A DNA stretch of 64,000 nt, from positions 3,366,942 to 3,430,941 of the forward strand of contig NC_037646.1 of NCBI RefSeq assembly GCF_003254395.2. Reading direction: 5' to 3'. The notes under the pieces were generated by a model. It was not told the DNA's origin and did no database searches. It saw only the letters and a program-made list of their open reading frames with translations. The position numbers were made by a program, and so were the translations under genes. Every line of letters starts with the position of its first letter. Within the stretch, counting starts at the first letter, position 1. Source of the DNA: Apis mellifera. Lineage: Eukaryota > Arthropoda > Insecta > Hymenoptera > Apidae. Positions 50,701-64,000 of the stretch are shown in pieces.

Positions 50701-53700
50701 CTGGATGGCCTTGATTTCTCCTTGGCGCCTCGCCGTGGAATGAAAATAACTTCATATGGAATCGCCTCCATTAATAAAATATATAATTTCCAGAAATTAT
50801 TGGAAACAGTTTTTTTCTTCCTCGAATAATTCTTTTCTCGAATATTCTTCGTCGATCGTTCAACAATTTGATCTTGATCTTTTTTTCTTTTCTTCTTTTC
50901 TTCTTCTTTTCTCTTTTTCTCTAGATAGATGTACAAGTGTGTTTTTGCACCCCTCTACGAAGATTACTCGTTGAAATTTTTTAAAAACATTCAATTATCT
51001 ATCTTCTGCTACATTATTTGCTGATTCATTTCCGATAATATCTACATGTGATAAAACTCTGGTGCAAGAAATATCTGGAATGAGGTCGTTTCAACCACTT
51101 TATTTTTCTATTTCTTTGCATCATAAAAGAAATTTTCTTTTCACGTTGCTGTTTCTTTGTGTATAGGGAACACATTTGTTATTGTTATATAGAAGAAGTT
51201 ATATTTCTTGTTACCCTTATATATAAAGCTAGGATGCACTTCTGCTTGTTAAGTACAGTACACGGTATACAATTCATCCGATACTTTATTAAATTCCCTT
51301 TTTCCATTCAAACGTACACCTCTTTCTTCTTAATAATTGATACAAGTTTATATAATCAAAAAAATCGATTCGATTATGATATCCTAGGATTTTGTATATG
51401 GAAAGTTGAACGAAAGGCATTTCCTCAACAATAATTACCAATACATAATATATTTCTATAAGTAACTTTTGAAAAAGATTAAAAGTATCAAAACTTCAAA
51501 ACTTTTCACAATCACTTCAAATCTAAACGCTTGATCGTTTGAAAATTTATAATTACGTTATTTCACATCCCTCGGAATAATTATCCCACATCTCTCACAG
51601 TTTAAGTAGAAAAAAAAAAATAATACAACATAAAAAAGAAAAAAATTATTGCCCTATCAAAATACTGAAAATTAAAATTATAATCTCACATTCGCTTCTC
51701 TAATTTCAATGCCTAGTCAGTTTAAAATTTATAATTACGTTATCTCGCATCCTCCTCCACACAATTATAATCTCTCACAGTTTTAGAAGTAAAAAGAGAA
51801 AGAGAGAAAAAACAAAGAGTAAAAAAAAGGTAAGGGAACCGTAACATATTTTTCATACATCAAAATTAAAAGAGTTCCCAAGGAAATTATTAAAGCAAAT
51901 AGCGAATGCAAATACAACCTCGGTTGAATATGGTTGTTTAAGACAATAAACCTGTTCTCTCTCCGCAAACGGACAAGCTGTTCTCAGCTTCGTGCACAAT
52001 GGTCTCAGTATCGAGGAGGCATGAAATTCTTGGTGGAAAAAAAAAAGTTTCGTTCCCGTTTGAAGTTTTGTTTCCGTACATGGATGCAAAATACGAGGCA
52101 CGAGGCGCATAGATATTTCGTTCTACGGGAATGTCTCACTTCGAAGGAGCGGCTAGACAAAGGTGCAAACCGTTTCCAATCCAAGAAACGTTAGAACACG
52201 CTGCTCTGGGAGGAGGGAGGGAGGGAGGGAAGGAGAACGAGACGACGGGCTTGTTTAGAAATATATATATATATATATATAGGTAAGAAATGTTTACGTT
52301 GAACAGTGTAGCCGATAACAAGAATGATCGATTTCTCTCGGTTTTGTTTATATTTCAAAGACTTTTACAATCGTCAATATTGATACTTTTATACGATTTA
52401 TTTTTCGAGTGTATTTGGATCGTCCTAAATTTCTCTCTTTCCTTCTAGAGATAGTATTCTTTGTACTTTTAAAATCGTTGTGATTTTTTAAATTTAATCA
52501 TTTAAACAATTTTACATCAAAGTTCCATCTCTTCGGTACTTTCATTATTTGATTTTTTCGCAGATAAAAACTTTGTTCGTGTAAAATATTGTCTTTTAAT
52601 TATTTATTGCACCATTTGGTGTTAATTTTTCAATATTATAAATTAAAAAAAAAACTGCGTACATTGTAATCGCAAATACGAGGAACTTTAGAGATAATTT
52701 ATTGCGACACTATTTAGAGAAAATTAGAGCAATTTGGTGGTAATTTGTGAAAAAAAAAATTATTCTGGAACGGAGGATAAAATTTTTGAAAATGACGCTT
52801 CTTTTCGAGAGAAAACTCGTGCACTTAACTCCTAATAACTTGATGGTTCCTGGTGTACATATATATCTCTCTTAGTGTTGCGCGCTTGTATTTATGAGGA
52901 TGCAGTTAACGCTATAATTTACTACCCATCTATATTGGTTTGTTATCGATATAAGCTATCAATATCTATTGGCTAATCGATTTTGGTACATAGATATCAA
53001 AGTTAAGTACGCTCGATACATTTTCGAAATCGATTTTCATCGAGATATCTCGTTCTATTATAAAAGAGAAAAAAAAGAAAGAAGGAAAAAAATCTGTCCT
53101 CCATTATTTTTTATTTTTCAACCGATATTCAATTGAGAATATAATAACAAAACAATTCCTGTTTTCAATTTATTTATGATTTTTACAATCATAAGAAAAA
53201 TTAAATTCCTCTATAAACTAGAGAGAATTGAAAAGATTCCTTCAATTTTCTAAAAAAAAAAAAAAAAAAAAGATACGAAACATTTCATTCCATCTTATCG
53301 ACCTTTCTCATCCCAAATCCCGGAATAACACGCTAATAACTTCCGTCAGGACATCTTCATCCTTCAACGATCAATTATAATTTGTATCAGAGACCAGATT
53401 CGGTTTTGCTTATTGTTCTTATTCTTATCCTTCTCTCCCCGACGTTTATATTCCTCGACGCACAATGGCGCACGGCGGCGCAGTCGAATAACCGTCCGCC
53501 CAGACGTCCGCCCGACTCGTATAACTGTTGTTCACCATCTCGAGAGAGCGTTTGCTGCCCGCTCGTAAGTTCGCATCGATCGAAGATGCGCTCGCGTAAC
53601 AATTCGGGTCAATGCGGCGGCACGCGTGCCGTTACCAACGTAAAAAAAAAAAAAAAAAAACCTCTTCGCCCGCCGAAACCAGTCTTTTGAAAAGACGGGT

Positions 53701-56700
53701 CACAGGCGACGAGACGCACGTTCGAAGATACCATTTGATTTTTGCCTCCCCTCTCCCCCCCCTCAAACCGTGTTTCGAACGGCGCATAACGCGGAATAAA
53801 GGCAGCCACTTATGCGGAACGTTTGCGCGGGAAATAATGGCGGCTCGGTGTTAACGGGAGGGAAAATATAATAAGATATTATATCGGGGACACGGGTTTA
53901 AATTATGCACGGTTACGGGAATTTTAAGAAGTTCAAGTTTGTCGCGAAGAATTTTAATAAGCTTTAATGGCCCAGCTACCGGTGGAACACACCGTAGCCT
54001 CGATTCTATTTATGTGATCCGCGGAGGGAAGAAATTCCTTTTTCCGGTTGAATATTTTTTTCTTTTCTTTCTTTCTTTCGATTATCATACTGGAACGCGC
54101 GAGGAATGGAGAAAGGAGGTAAGGAAGGAGGGTAAGAGAGATATTTTTTTTGGGAGGATATTGATGAAAGGGGGAGACGAATTAATCAGAATGTTAATGG
54201 ATTAGTTGGTAAAAGAATGGGACAGGCGTGCGGTTCTTTCGAATATATAATATGAATAAGATGTATATCCTCTGACATCCACTATCTCAGTGTTTGAGTC
54301 ACGAACTATGATATGGCAGTTAAGAATGTCTTCCTAGTTCACGCTATCGTTAGAATGCTATAAGTTGTACTTGTATTTCTCGAAATCGTTTCCAATTTCA
54401 ATTTGCAATGTGGAAATTATTATTTTATATTATGAGGCAATTAAATTTTGACGATAATTGAATGAAATTTGAATAATAATTAAATCTTAATTAAAATTTA
54501 CAGCTTGTACACTTCTTATACATTTATATATGTATATATGCGAAAAGAGAATAATACATTTATGAAAGTGATTAAAAAGCAAGGAAATTTTTACTCCGTT
54601 TTTTTCCCTTTTCGAGATAAGAGAGAGATACGATTTCAAAAATCATAGTTTAAAAAAACTTATTTCGATTTCATCATCGGCTTTGAAAATAATTGCACAG
54701 ATAAGGTATATAACAATGGAACGAATAAGCGTAATACACTTTCGCTTATAAACCAATTAAAACAACTAAGCGTAGTAGTACTTGGAGACACCGCTAGATT
54801 GCGCATAATATGATTGGTTCTCGCTGCTAACTATCGCGCTTCCCGATATAATATTCCTGATCAACGAAATTTCTACCTTTATTTGTAATCAGAGCTTGTG
54901 TAATTTTCTCTTGATCAAGAAAATTGCGCACGCTCTGAATATAATCTATAAAAATTATTCATTGATCTCGCATCAAATTTTTTCTATATATCATTTGAAT
55001 TCATTAAATTTTAATAATTCGTCAATAATTAATTTATAACATCGATGATACAATTTCTACAATTTTTCATACATCACAAATACGATGCAACAGGAAAATA
55101 AATATTATTAAAATAAAAAAAGTAACCTATCGATGTTTATTATGATTATTAAGTAAAAAAAGATTACGAAATTCTTTTCTAATTAATTATGGAATTTCCA
55201 TAGTTTGTTAGCTTGATACAACGCATTATTTTTAACTTTTAAATACCTCCATTATTTATATACGATTCACGCGTAATCATTAATGTAATGTGCTGAACCG
55301 AAACAATTACCACAAATTGCTATGATACCCGATACCTACAACATCACGTTCGATAAAGTCTCACGGGAGTGGATAAAAGATCGGTATTCGTGGGACGGGA
55401 ACTAGATGAAAATATGAAATTTGCATTCAATGTCGATACTTGTACTCGCCTATTTTTCATTACTACGACGAGTATAGAAAAATGACGCGACGCCGTTAAC
55501 GAAGATTTAAGCAAAACTAACCTGCAACATGCTTCGTGGAATCTGGAAGCATTATTAAAAATCTTGCTGCGCTACAAGGCCACTATGCCTGACACGCTTT
55601 GATTTAATGCCTCTATCGATGAGGAATAGCTCACCTACGGTACCATGTGTAACGAGACCGAGTGCACGTATTCTGATGAAGACGAATAAATTCACCGGGA
55701 ACGAATGCCTTGTTAACAGGCTGCCTCTATCTTTGAATTTCTAATATCCTCGCCCATACACCAACCTACGAAAACACGGAAATTGACCCAACCAGCTTAC
55801 ACTGTGCCGTGCAAACAATGCATAATAATTTCCTTCCACTTTTTAAATATAAATTTAACAAAACAGAGAGAGAGACGCCAAGGACACAAACAGAGCGTTA
55901 GAAGCGTTATCGACTGTCCTTTGTTATTGTTACCTTCGATCCTTGCTTTCACTAGCCAAACGTTTGTCGAGAAATTGATTACTCTCGGCGTGTAAAGGGG
56001 AGCTATTTCACCCAGGTGACGAATTCATGCAATCTTACATAGCAGCGAAACGTTCTTGGATTTTTTGAGAGTTATATCTTCTGTGTATACGACCGTGCTG
56101 CGCACACGTGTGTTCGATGGCACGACATCGACGTCTATGCGTCTCTCTCTCTCTCTTTCTCGTGGTTCGTACGATGTAACACCAGAGGGCCAAGTAGTTC
56201 GCCTACGAAGCACGTGATAAATCGATGCCATTGAAGCTTGATGCGGGAACGGAATAAGAATGTACCACGAGGCTCAGATTATTCTCGAGATTCCTTTCAC
56301 GAGGAGGCAGGGCTCCTTGTACACGCTCCCAAGGAAACGTAGTTCGGGAAGCGAGGTTTTGCGAGGATTATCGCACACAGGGTTCATTATACTTGGAGGC
56401 TTGCGAAGCTTGCCACTTCACCCGCGCCTACAACTCGTACAAAGCTCGCGCAGAATCTCGCTCTCGGGATCGCGTGTAACACATTTTGAAATCCGCGAGC
56501 GTTAAGATTTATTATTTCGATAAAAGATTTTTTTTTTTAATTTTTTTTGTTTCAGATAGTTTTGAAAAGCTGAGCGCGACCGTTTCGAACGAGATTCGGA
56601 TTTATTACCTGAATCGCAAGGTAATGAAGAGGGAGAGGGGTCATCGAGATATCGCGAAACAAACTATTCCAGTGCAAGTCGGCCACGCACGATTTGTATA

Positions 56701-59164
56701 TTAAACTGACCCAATTCCAGAACCTGCTGAGCAATGTGTTCTCGCGATCTTTTGCCTCTCGTTTAACCGACAAATGTCTTTCTCAATTGCTTAACTGTGC
56801 CCGCCGTTTAGATGAACGTACATAAGATAAGAAATTTTCTACCATTACTTGAGATCGAAATTTAATTGCGCTGATGTATGTAATTGGCTACGTGAAATTC
56901 ATGCAAACTCATCCCAAAGTTAAAGATATTATTTCGAGGACGAACGTTGTCACGATATTCTGTAGTTACAAAAAAAAAAAAAAAAAAAGAAACTTAAACA
57001 AAACAAATCAATATCGTTCCATCCACTGAGTTTTCATACACGAGAGAAAAGAAAAAAAGTATGAAACCTATGAATATTAATAAACAAACTGACGGCGAAC
57101 GGACGGTGATCGACTTACGGAAGTAAAATAACAATCGAATTAATAAAAAAAAATTAATAAAAGATTTTTCATCGATATCCTCGTCGTGCAAAGATCTTCA
57201 TAACGGGTGACCTTCGCGACACGCGAAATACAATTATAATTGTACAGTTGTACCATTATAACCTCAACCACCACCAACACAAACCTGTTTCCCGTCGTTG
57301 TGTTTCCACAACAATGGAACTGTGCTCGCTCATTTTTTTTTTTCCTTTCTGCGTAATAAATAAAACGCGGGGTAACGGGAACATTAATCAATTTAAGCCC
57401 AGCCGCGAGATGGGTTAACAAATTATTTTCAAAGAAGGCGGCCGCGCTTTAAGATGGCGATATAAGCTGGTTTTCGAAAAATATTCCGCATAACTCGGTA
57501 TAACGAATGGTGACAACCGTGAAACTCATCGCGAAAAATCAACGCGTTTCTAGTGTGCCGTGCACGTAGTAGTAGTTTTGCGTGCGCGTTAATAGTTTCC
57601 CTCCTTGTGCACACACGTTACAAGAGGGGTTACGTTCTTGATGCTCAGATAAATCTGGCGACATACAGATAAGTATCTGATGGTGTACAGACGAAGAGGA
57701 AGGGAGTTATGCGGATTTTTTCCTCCACGCTCCCCCCACCCTGGCCCCGTTCTATCCCTAGGCAGGCTTATCAAGGGGACACCGTGTTTGCCGGCACCGG
57801 AACTGATGAGGTCTTTAGCTGCCGCCTCCCGCCTGATGGATGGAGGGGTTTATACCGCGCCTGTAAACCTTCCCTTTCATAAAGATCCATAAGCAGGATT
57901 ACAAACAGACTCAATTAGGCTGCAACGTCGAGGCGGGGGGCATGGTTGGGGGCGAAGGCCTCGAAAACCCTCTCTGAAAAGAGATTCGCGCGATTTTCTT
58001 TATGGGGAGGAATGGAATATTTCTTTTTTTTTTCTTCTTCCTCGAGAAGGGAAAAAAAAATAGGAAGATCGGCTTTGAAAGAGCAACACGGTTTTTCTTG
58101 GCTCGCGCCCTACTTTGCCGTGGCAGAGAATCGAAGGGGATGAAGAGGGGAGGAGGGAGATGAAGCGTTGGAGGAAAAGTTGGATGGTGAAAAAAAAATA
58201 AAGGGTCACGAGGAAGCTTTTATAACGTAACACGGTCACTAATCGCTTTTCACCTGTCGTAAAGTTGGGCCAGCGGTGAGGTAATTTATCGAGGATACCG
58301 AGGTGAACGCGTAATTACTCATAAACAGAGGCTTTGTGACGAGTTACGCTTGCCTTTCTCTTTTAGTCGTACAGCCAGAGCCACGTTCCTGGCATACCTG
58401 CCATCGAGCTAAATATTTGACAGAGGTGTCGAAAAATGTAGAAAGTAGTACTCGAGACGAGGAATTAAATAATTTATTCGTTTGAAAATTGGCGGGAAAA
58501 AATCGGGTTTCTTTGGACGATTTTTTCGTGGAGATTGATGGATATTGTTGGTAAATTTTTTAGTTTTCGATCTATCTTAAAATATCTTTGATTTTTATTT
58601 TTATTTAACAATAATTTGATCGTAAATAAGATATATTATTCGGAGAAAAAAGTCTATTCCAGTTGTAATAAATTCCGGTTGATATATCGGTTACACGTTA
58701 CAAACAAGTAGGGAACTTCAGGATTTGAATACCCTATCGTTTAGAATCCTATATTTTGTCGCATTTAAAGCGGTCTAAACACGCGTCTGTGTGTCGCTAG
58801 TACATTTAGCGTTGGAATAGTTGCCATGGTTTTGAATAGCTGCTATTAAGCCGCGATAGCAAACATTTGTACTGCGTTTTACCGCTTCGTTTCTTTCTTT
58901 ATAATTCTACGATCATTTTGATTTTTGATCTTTTAAAATATTGTTTAAAAATTACTTTTCCATGTGTCAATCGATATATTGAAATGTTCGATACGATTTA
59001 CATAATTTTTGAAATGTATTTTCATTAAGTAAACTATATAGATAATTGATATTCGTTGTAAAGATTCTTCTTGATGATAATATATATATAAAAAATTATA
59101 ATTGTTACAAATAGAAACGTTTTGATTTTTATTATATACAAATTCACAATTTTAAGATTTCATA
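47741..59164. other. 11-kb stretch without recognised gene
   Basis: AT-rich DNA with balanced or GC-rich blocks at about 48760-49460, 53440-53860, 55540-55740, 56240-56510 and 57200-58450. Low-complexity features include long A-runs (about 53251, 53641, 56970), a GGGA-rich stretch near 52208-52231 and a TA run at 52261-52280. A possible plus-strand exon at 56556-56620 is listed separately. I saw no RNA gene or recognisable protein. Confidence 0.4.
56556..56620 (+). CDS. weak candidate internal exon, unknown protein
   Basis: A 65-nt segment behind an excellent acceptor (a long T-rich tract then GTTTCAG at 56549-56555) and before AAG|GTAATG at 56621. One frame is open, encoding DSFEKLSATVSNEIRIYYLN and two more residues. 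Base composition is balanced. It is too short to judge as coding, no partner exon was found and no family is recognised. It could be a chance splice-site pair or a non-coding exon. Confidence 0.2.
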
Positions 59165-59545
59165 TCGGTTCAATTATTTTTATAACAATTACTATTAACT
59201 AGGTTATATTATTATTCAAAAATTTCAAAAGAAATTAGTTTAAATAATTTTTTAGACTAGTAATATTAAAATTAACAATATAATAAAGATAGGAGTGGAA
59301 AAGTTTAAAATTAAAAGTAGAAAGTGGAAAAAAATCGATACTAAAAAAAAAATGATTTCACAATTTTTTCAATTTAATATTACTATTAACTTATATTATT
59401 ATTCAAAGATTTCAAAAGAAGTTAGTTTAAATAATTTTTTAGACTAGTAATATTAAAATTAACAATATAATAAAGATAGGAGTGGAAAAGTTTAAAATTA
59501 AAAGTAGAAAGTGGAAAGAAATAATCGATACTAAAAAAAAAATTT
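59165..59545. repeat. tandem array G: two copies of about 187 bp
   Basis: The marker AGACTAGTAATATT occurs at about 59254 and 59441. The surrounding segment, including GATAGGAGTGGAAAAG and AAAAGTAGAAAGTGGAAA, is nearly identical in both copies. This is a simple tandem duplication with a few indels. Confidence 0.92.
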
Positions 59546-62147
59546 CACAATTTTTTCAAATATTGTTCAATACTCGTTCGTTGAAAGATCCCATAAAGAA
59601 ATTCGTACACGTATAAAGCAAATACGGAATTGATAAAATATCCAATATTCGTGCAACTAAAATCGACTTCGCCACAAATTTCACTTTTATATATATATAC
59701 ATATACCGTTATAAAAACAAAACAAAAAAAAAATAACAATTCAACAAAACTATTCGAAGGATCGAAATCAATATTACAACAATAACAAACTTCGCCACCA
59801 GACGAAACATTGTTAGATTACAAAAAAAAAAAAAAAATTATTTCACGAACGCACGTGTACCCTGATACCGATTAAAATGCACCTATCAGCGAAAATGTAT
59901 TTTTTTCCCTCTTTCTCTTCCTTTCTTTTTTTTCCCCTCTCCTCCCCCCTTTCTTTCCTTCCTTTTTTTATCGGTTTTCAACTCGATTTCACGAGATCAA
60001 TAGATACCAATGTACGTCAAAGCTGGATAAAACTATTACATCGGATTCCCGCCTGCTTTTTGTTGAATTAACGCAGATAGGATGTATCAAGCGGACAGCG
60101 TGTATAAATGTACATAAAAGTGGGAGAGGAAGAGGAGGAGGCGCAAGAGAGGAGGGGAGGGAAGGTCGGCCAACGTCAAAAACGCAAAGCGTACGAGCGA
60201 AGTGTTAGCCGACAAATCAATACTACACTCGGACGAAACAATAGAATGGGCAAAGTGTCGCTGCATCGAGTATGTGCCAACAGACTAATGAAAACAGGGA
60301 GGCCAGGGCCCTGTCGTACAAAAGTTAATGATGTTATAAACACACTGTACCGTTTCCAAAAGGGCTTCGTTAGCTCATGTTATTTCTTTCTATTTTTTTT
60401 TCTCCCCCCTCTTTTTTCCTTTTATTCAGTCCGCCGAACAAATTCGATCGCGCGCACGTAAATATTGTCCCTCGTGTCGTTGCGAGAGAGAAGGGGAGGG
60501 GAAGGGATAGTCGAGGGATGGGGTCACGAATGTAAACTCGGCCGAGAGAAGAAATTCTATCGTCTTTCGATTTGTTTGGGGAAAAAGGGGTGGACCATTG
60601 TACCTCTCCCTCCTTCACCCCTCCTCGATCGAAAAATACGGAGGAATCCGTAAAAATAGGGTCGACGCATTATTCGACGATCTGTGCTTGTTTAGAAGAT
60701 GATACGGATTTAATGGAATCAAGAGTGGCCAATTCTCTCCAATAAGGGAAGTATTTTTCGAAGGGCTGCTTTGATGGTAGAATTTAACAGTGATTTTAGT
60801 AATTGATGGTGTCTGTTTTAATTAATTCTTTGGGGGAAGTAAATAAAATATATATGAAAGTGAGAATAAAACTCTTATTTCTTAATTTTTATTCAATCTG
60901 AGAATATTATGAAATTATACAATAATCTCACTCGAAATATTTTTAAGTTAGGAGTTTAAGGAGTTATTGTTAAAAGTATCCAACTTTATGAAATGTTGTT
61001 GATTAAATTGTATTACTAATTATTTCTATATTTTTAATTTTAGGGGACGATTTCGAGAAAATATCCTCGATTTCGTCGCTTATTATTTTAATATGGAGGA
61101 AGAGGGTCACTACTTGTTAATAATTGGTATTATTATTCGTTGATGAGTATTTATTATCGACCTCCTGTTATATTTATTACCAGGAAAGAAAGAACATTTA
61201 CGATACACGTCCTGTTAAAACGTATTGTAACGCACCGTTTTAATAAAAACCTTCCCTCGTATGATTTTAAATTCTTTGAAGCGTTAACGCGTTAATCGCA
61301 CGATAAAGTAACGGTATCTTATCAGAGGTCTGAAATATTAAGTGTTGCATCGAGTCATAATCACACGAAACCAGTTAAATTGCTTACTGCAAGTATCGAA
61401 ATGATCGAACTATTTCATAAGAAATTACTTAATGTTTGTTCGTATGTGCATGCTTTCACGTTAAACTGAAATAAATGCATTGATAATAAAGGATTCTCGA
61501 GGAGGATGGGATGTTATGGCAAGGTTGTAATAATTCTAGTTCTGGAACGAAAGTGAAAATTGCAGAAGAGGATTGGATTCTCATTTTATAAAATGATTCG
61601 TGTATTTAATACACCTATCCAGTGATCCTTTTATTTGTTTCCTTTTCTATGAGCAACATATCAAGACAACATATGGGAAGATATCTATCAATGATTTATA
61701 TGAGAAATAATTAACGCCGTTACCGAGGCTAAACGTGAAGAGATATAGGTGTTAATAGAGACAGAGTGTTAAACCATTAATTTTCAAATCGTTTTAAATT
61801 ATTATATTATAAATGGAAAAGTGTAAATGTGTTTCACAATATTTTAAATGAAAGTTATATTATATATATATGTACAAAAAATCATGGAACTATTAAAGAA
61901 TCATTAAGACATCTTCTTTAAAATATTAGAATATTAATACATGGAAGAAGAAAAGAAGATTCATAGAATTCTAATTCCAATGATGAAATATAAACAAAAT
62001 GAAACAGAACTTAATATAAATACTTTCCAGATAAACACTTACTTCTAAGTTACATAGAATATAAAGGAATATCAACAAAAGTGACATATTGTAGAATAAT
62101 TGATTTCAAAGTGGAATATTTAAAACTTTCTTTGATCTTCAGATAAC
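59546..62147. other. no recognised gene
   Basis: AT-rich DNA with a GC-richer block at 60110-60660 that holds overlapping, unremarkable open frames (longest 117 codons, plus, 60108-60461). A-run at 59821-59836; T-rich and pyrimidine-rich at 59890-59970. Nothing else recognised. Confidence 0.4.
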
Positions 62148-62340
62148 TCATAACGTATCTTCTTCATCATGAACTACATAAATTTCAATCACATCATTTT
62201 TCACTTCATCAAACAGATGAAAATCACATTCCAATGGTTTAGTGTTACAAGCTGGACACTCCCATAGTTTACATTGAAATTTATGCAACAACTTTTGTGT
62301 CACAGCTGTGGAATGTGGTCAATCTTTCTTCGTGGCATTC
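62148..62340 (-). pseudogene. decayed mariner-type transposase fragment
   Basis: A minus-strand frame that reads like the end of the catalytic domain of a Tc1/mariner transposase. From about 62318 it encodes PHSTAVTQKLLHKFQ, then LWECPACNTKPLECDFHLF, then DEEDTL before a stop at 62148-62150. In mariner proteins the corresponding parts are the PHxA region after the second catalytic Asp, the PYSPDLAPxDFHLF block with the third Asp, and a later DEEV. Here the SPDLAP core is replaced, and a TGA lies just upstream (62319-62321). No terminal repeats or intact ends were found. It belongs to a different lineage from the 7.9-kb element, judged by sequence. The assignment rests on motif order, not on a search. 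Confidence 0.6.
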
Positions 62341-64000
62341 ATTGTTAATTTCAAACGACTTTCAAACGACTTTACACTTCATATATAATGAACAAATTAA
62401 CAGTTAGAAATACTTTTCTCTGATATCACATTAGAGAATATTTTTTTAAAAATAAAACACTTTTTATCACAACGTGATATACCACTCTTAAAGATAGACA
62501 TCCATCTCCATGTTACCACGTAGCTAAATGTTCTTTCCAGTCGGTTTCAAAACGAATCTTTCGGTCGTTAAACCGAATACACATACATTTGTTACATGCA
62601 TCCTTAACAGCATGCATTGCACGTACTAACTAGCCCTGGTTTAGGCGATTATAGCCATGGCTATTGCGACGATTGGCGAATGGTTTGCGGTATGATTCTA
62701 CCTACCAGAATATCCTATTAAATATCATGAGGTATTGAATGCAGTTTGTAATATTTGTACAATGCAATTTCTTTGGAAGACAATACTTGTTTCTGTAACT
62801 TTATGGAACTTGCTAAAAGTAGATGGAAAGGAATTGCTATGATAATAATAATTGTAACTTTATTAATTAATTTAATTAAAGTTAAAATACAATGTGATAT
62901 ATATTCATATTGTCATAATAATAAAATTTTGATAATTGAGAAAAATCTTTAAATAAATCAATATCAAAATATCGATACAATAAATTTTCTAATCGTACAA
63001 CTTGTATAAATCTCGTCTACAATATGTTTTAAAATAACAATATGAATATGTCTCGATAAAACGCACAGCAATCTCTAAACGAAGAGCGAGGCTGTTACTC
63101 TCGAACGTGGGTGCATGAAAAGTCGGTGCAATAAGGAAATATCCAATAAAGTCGGCCCACACATACCACCGAGATTTTGCAATTCATGCAAATTATAAAT
63201 TTTTACACACGCATCCGTCGACGAGTATCACGACAAAGAGAGAAACAAGGAATTCTCGAAAACGAAGAATTTACGAAGAATGATTTCCAACTAAAAACTT
63301 TTAATCTTTTCTTCAATAATTCCATGTATTCTCTATCTCTGATGAAAGTGATCCTTCGAGAAAGATGTATTTAATTCTACTATCCAACTTATCTCGTTCC
63401 ATCTTTTTAAACGTCTCTGATTACCAGATCCTCTGACGCAGCATATATAACAAGAATTGTTTCGTTTCTTCAAATTTCGTTGTCGAAGAACATTCCGTCA
63501 TCTTGAACGAGGGATAAAAGGGAATTAAGAAAAGAAAAGAGAAAGAAATGGTTAATGAGAAGCATCGACTTGTTCACGTTTTCCATTAACTCGTCTATAG
63601 GTTATCTAATAAATATCTGCCCGTTCGATATTGGTTGAAATTAGCATATTAACTAGCGCCACCTTAATTTATCGCCGCTTAAGTGCATTTTGATTTATCA
63701 CGAACTACAATCATTTTAATAGCATCGTTTTAACTTTACCATCAAGTAGATCCTCAAGTAGATATAATTTATTTCTAAGAAAATAATTATTTTTATAATA
63801 AATTGTATACATTTTTTTTATATTCTACATATTTCCAAATCCGTATATTAATTAATTTTCTCAATTATCCAATTCCATGCTCACGTTCGAATTCAAATTT
63901 TCCTCGATCAAAGTTCAAGTATGATGAAACGATTTGTAACATTTCGAATTATTTTTATCGGCCAGTACAAGGCCAATAACCAGATTCTTCACAAATCCTG
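62341..64000. other. no recognised gene
   Basis: AT-rich DNA with a slightly more balanced segment at 62520-62720. Short open frames only, with no recognised family, RNA gene or repeat array up to the window edge. Confidence 0.45.

Overview
The window looks like nuclear DNA of a hymenopteran insect, most probably a honey bee (Apis). It is very AT-rich, with long A/T runs broken by short blocks of higher GC. It carries a mellifera-type mariner element, a eukaryotic tRNA with internal A and B boxes, and a spliced gene with GT-AG introns. The bee assignment is inference from composition and transposon type. Nothing bacterial (operons, Shine-Dalgarno sites, CRISPR) is present.

Only one protein-coding gene is recognised with confidence. 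It is the C-terminal WD40 part of an Atg16/ATG16L1 orthologue on the minus strand, in four exons between 16914 and 28775. The exons join in frame and encode about 177 residues, covering roughly WD blades 4 to 7. The terminal coding exon (expected below 16914) and the exons for the N-terminal Atg5-binding and coiled-coil parts and blades 1-3 (expected above 28775) were not found. The gene is therefore partial here, with one 8.7-kb intron inside it and possibly a much longer one upstream.

Layout: 1-7889 is mostly non-coding, with two weak exon candidates (2243-2380 plus, 5562-5681 minus). 7890-8826 is a TA-flanked, internally deleted mariner with perfect 30-bp terminal repeats and a broken transposase. 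12365-12437 is tRNA-Arg(CCT). 13.8-14.8 kb is a GC-rich block bracketed by CT and GA microsatellites. 15253-15950 is a tandem array. 16914-28775 is Atg16, with a 300-bp tandem duplication in its largest intron. 28776-64000 has no recognisable gene apart from a decayed mariner fragment at 62148-62340, but holds five more tandem arrays.

The most striking feature is seven sequence-unrelated, AT-rich tandem arrays. Most have monomers of about 180-200 bp, close to a nucleosome repeat length. One (43895-44812) alternates two monomer types in an A-B-A-B-A order, a small higher-order repeat. All boundaries come from reading by eye. No alignment or database search was run.
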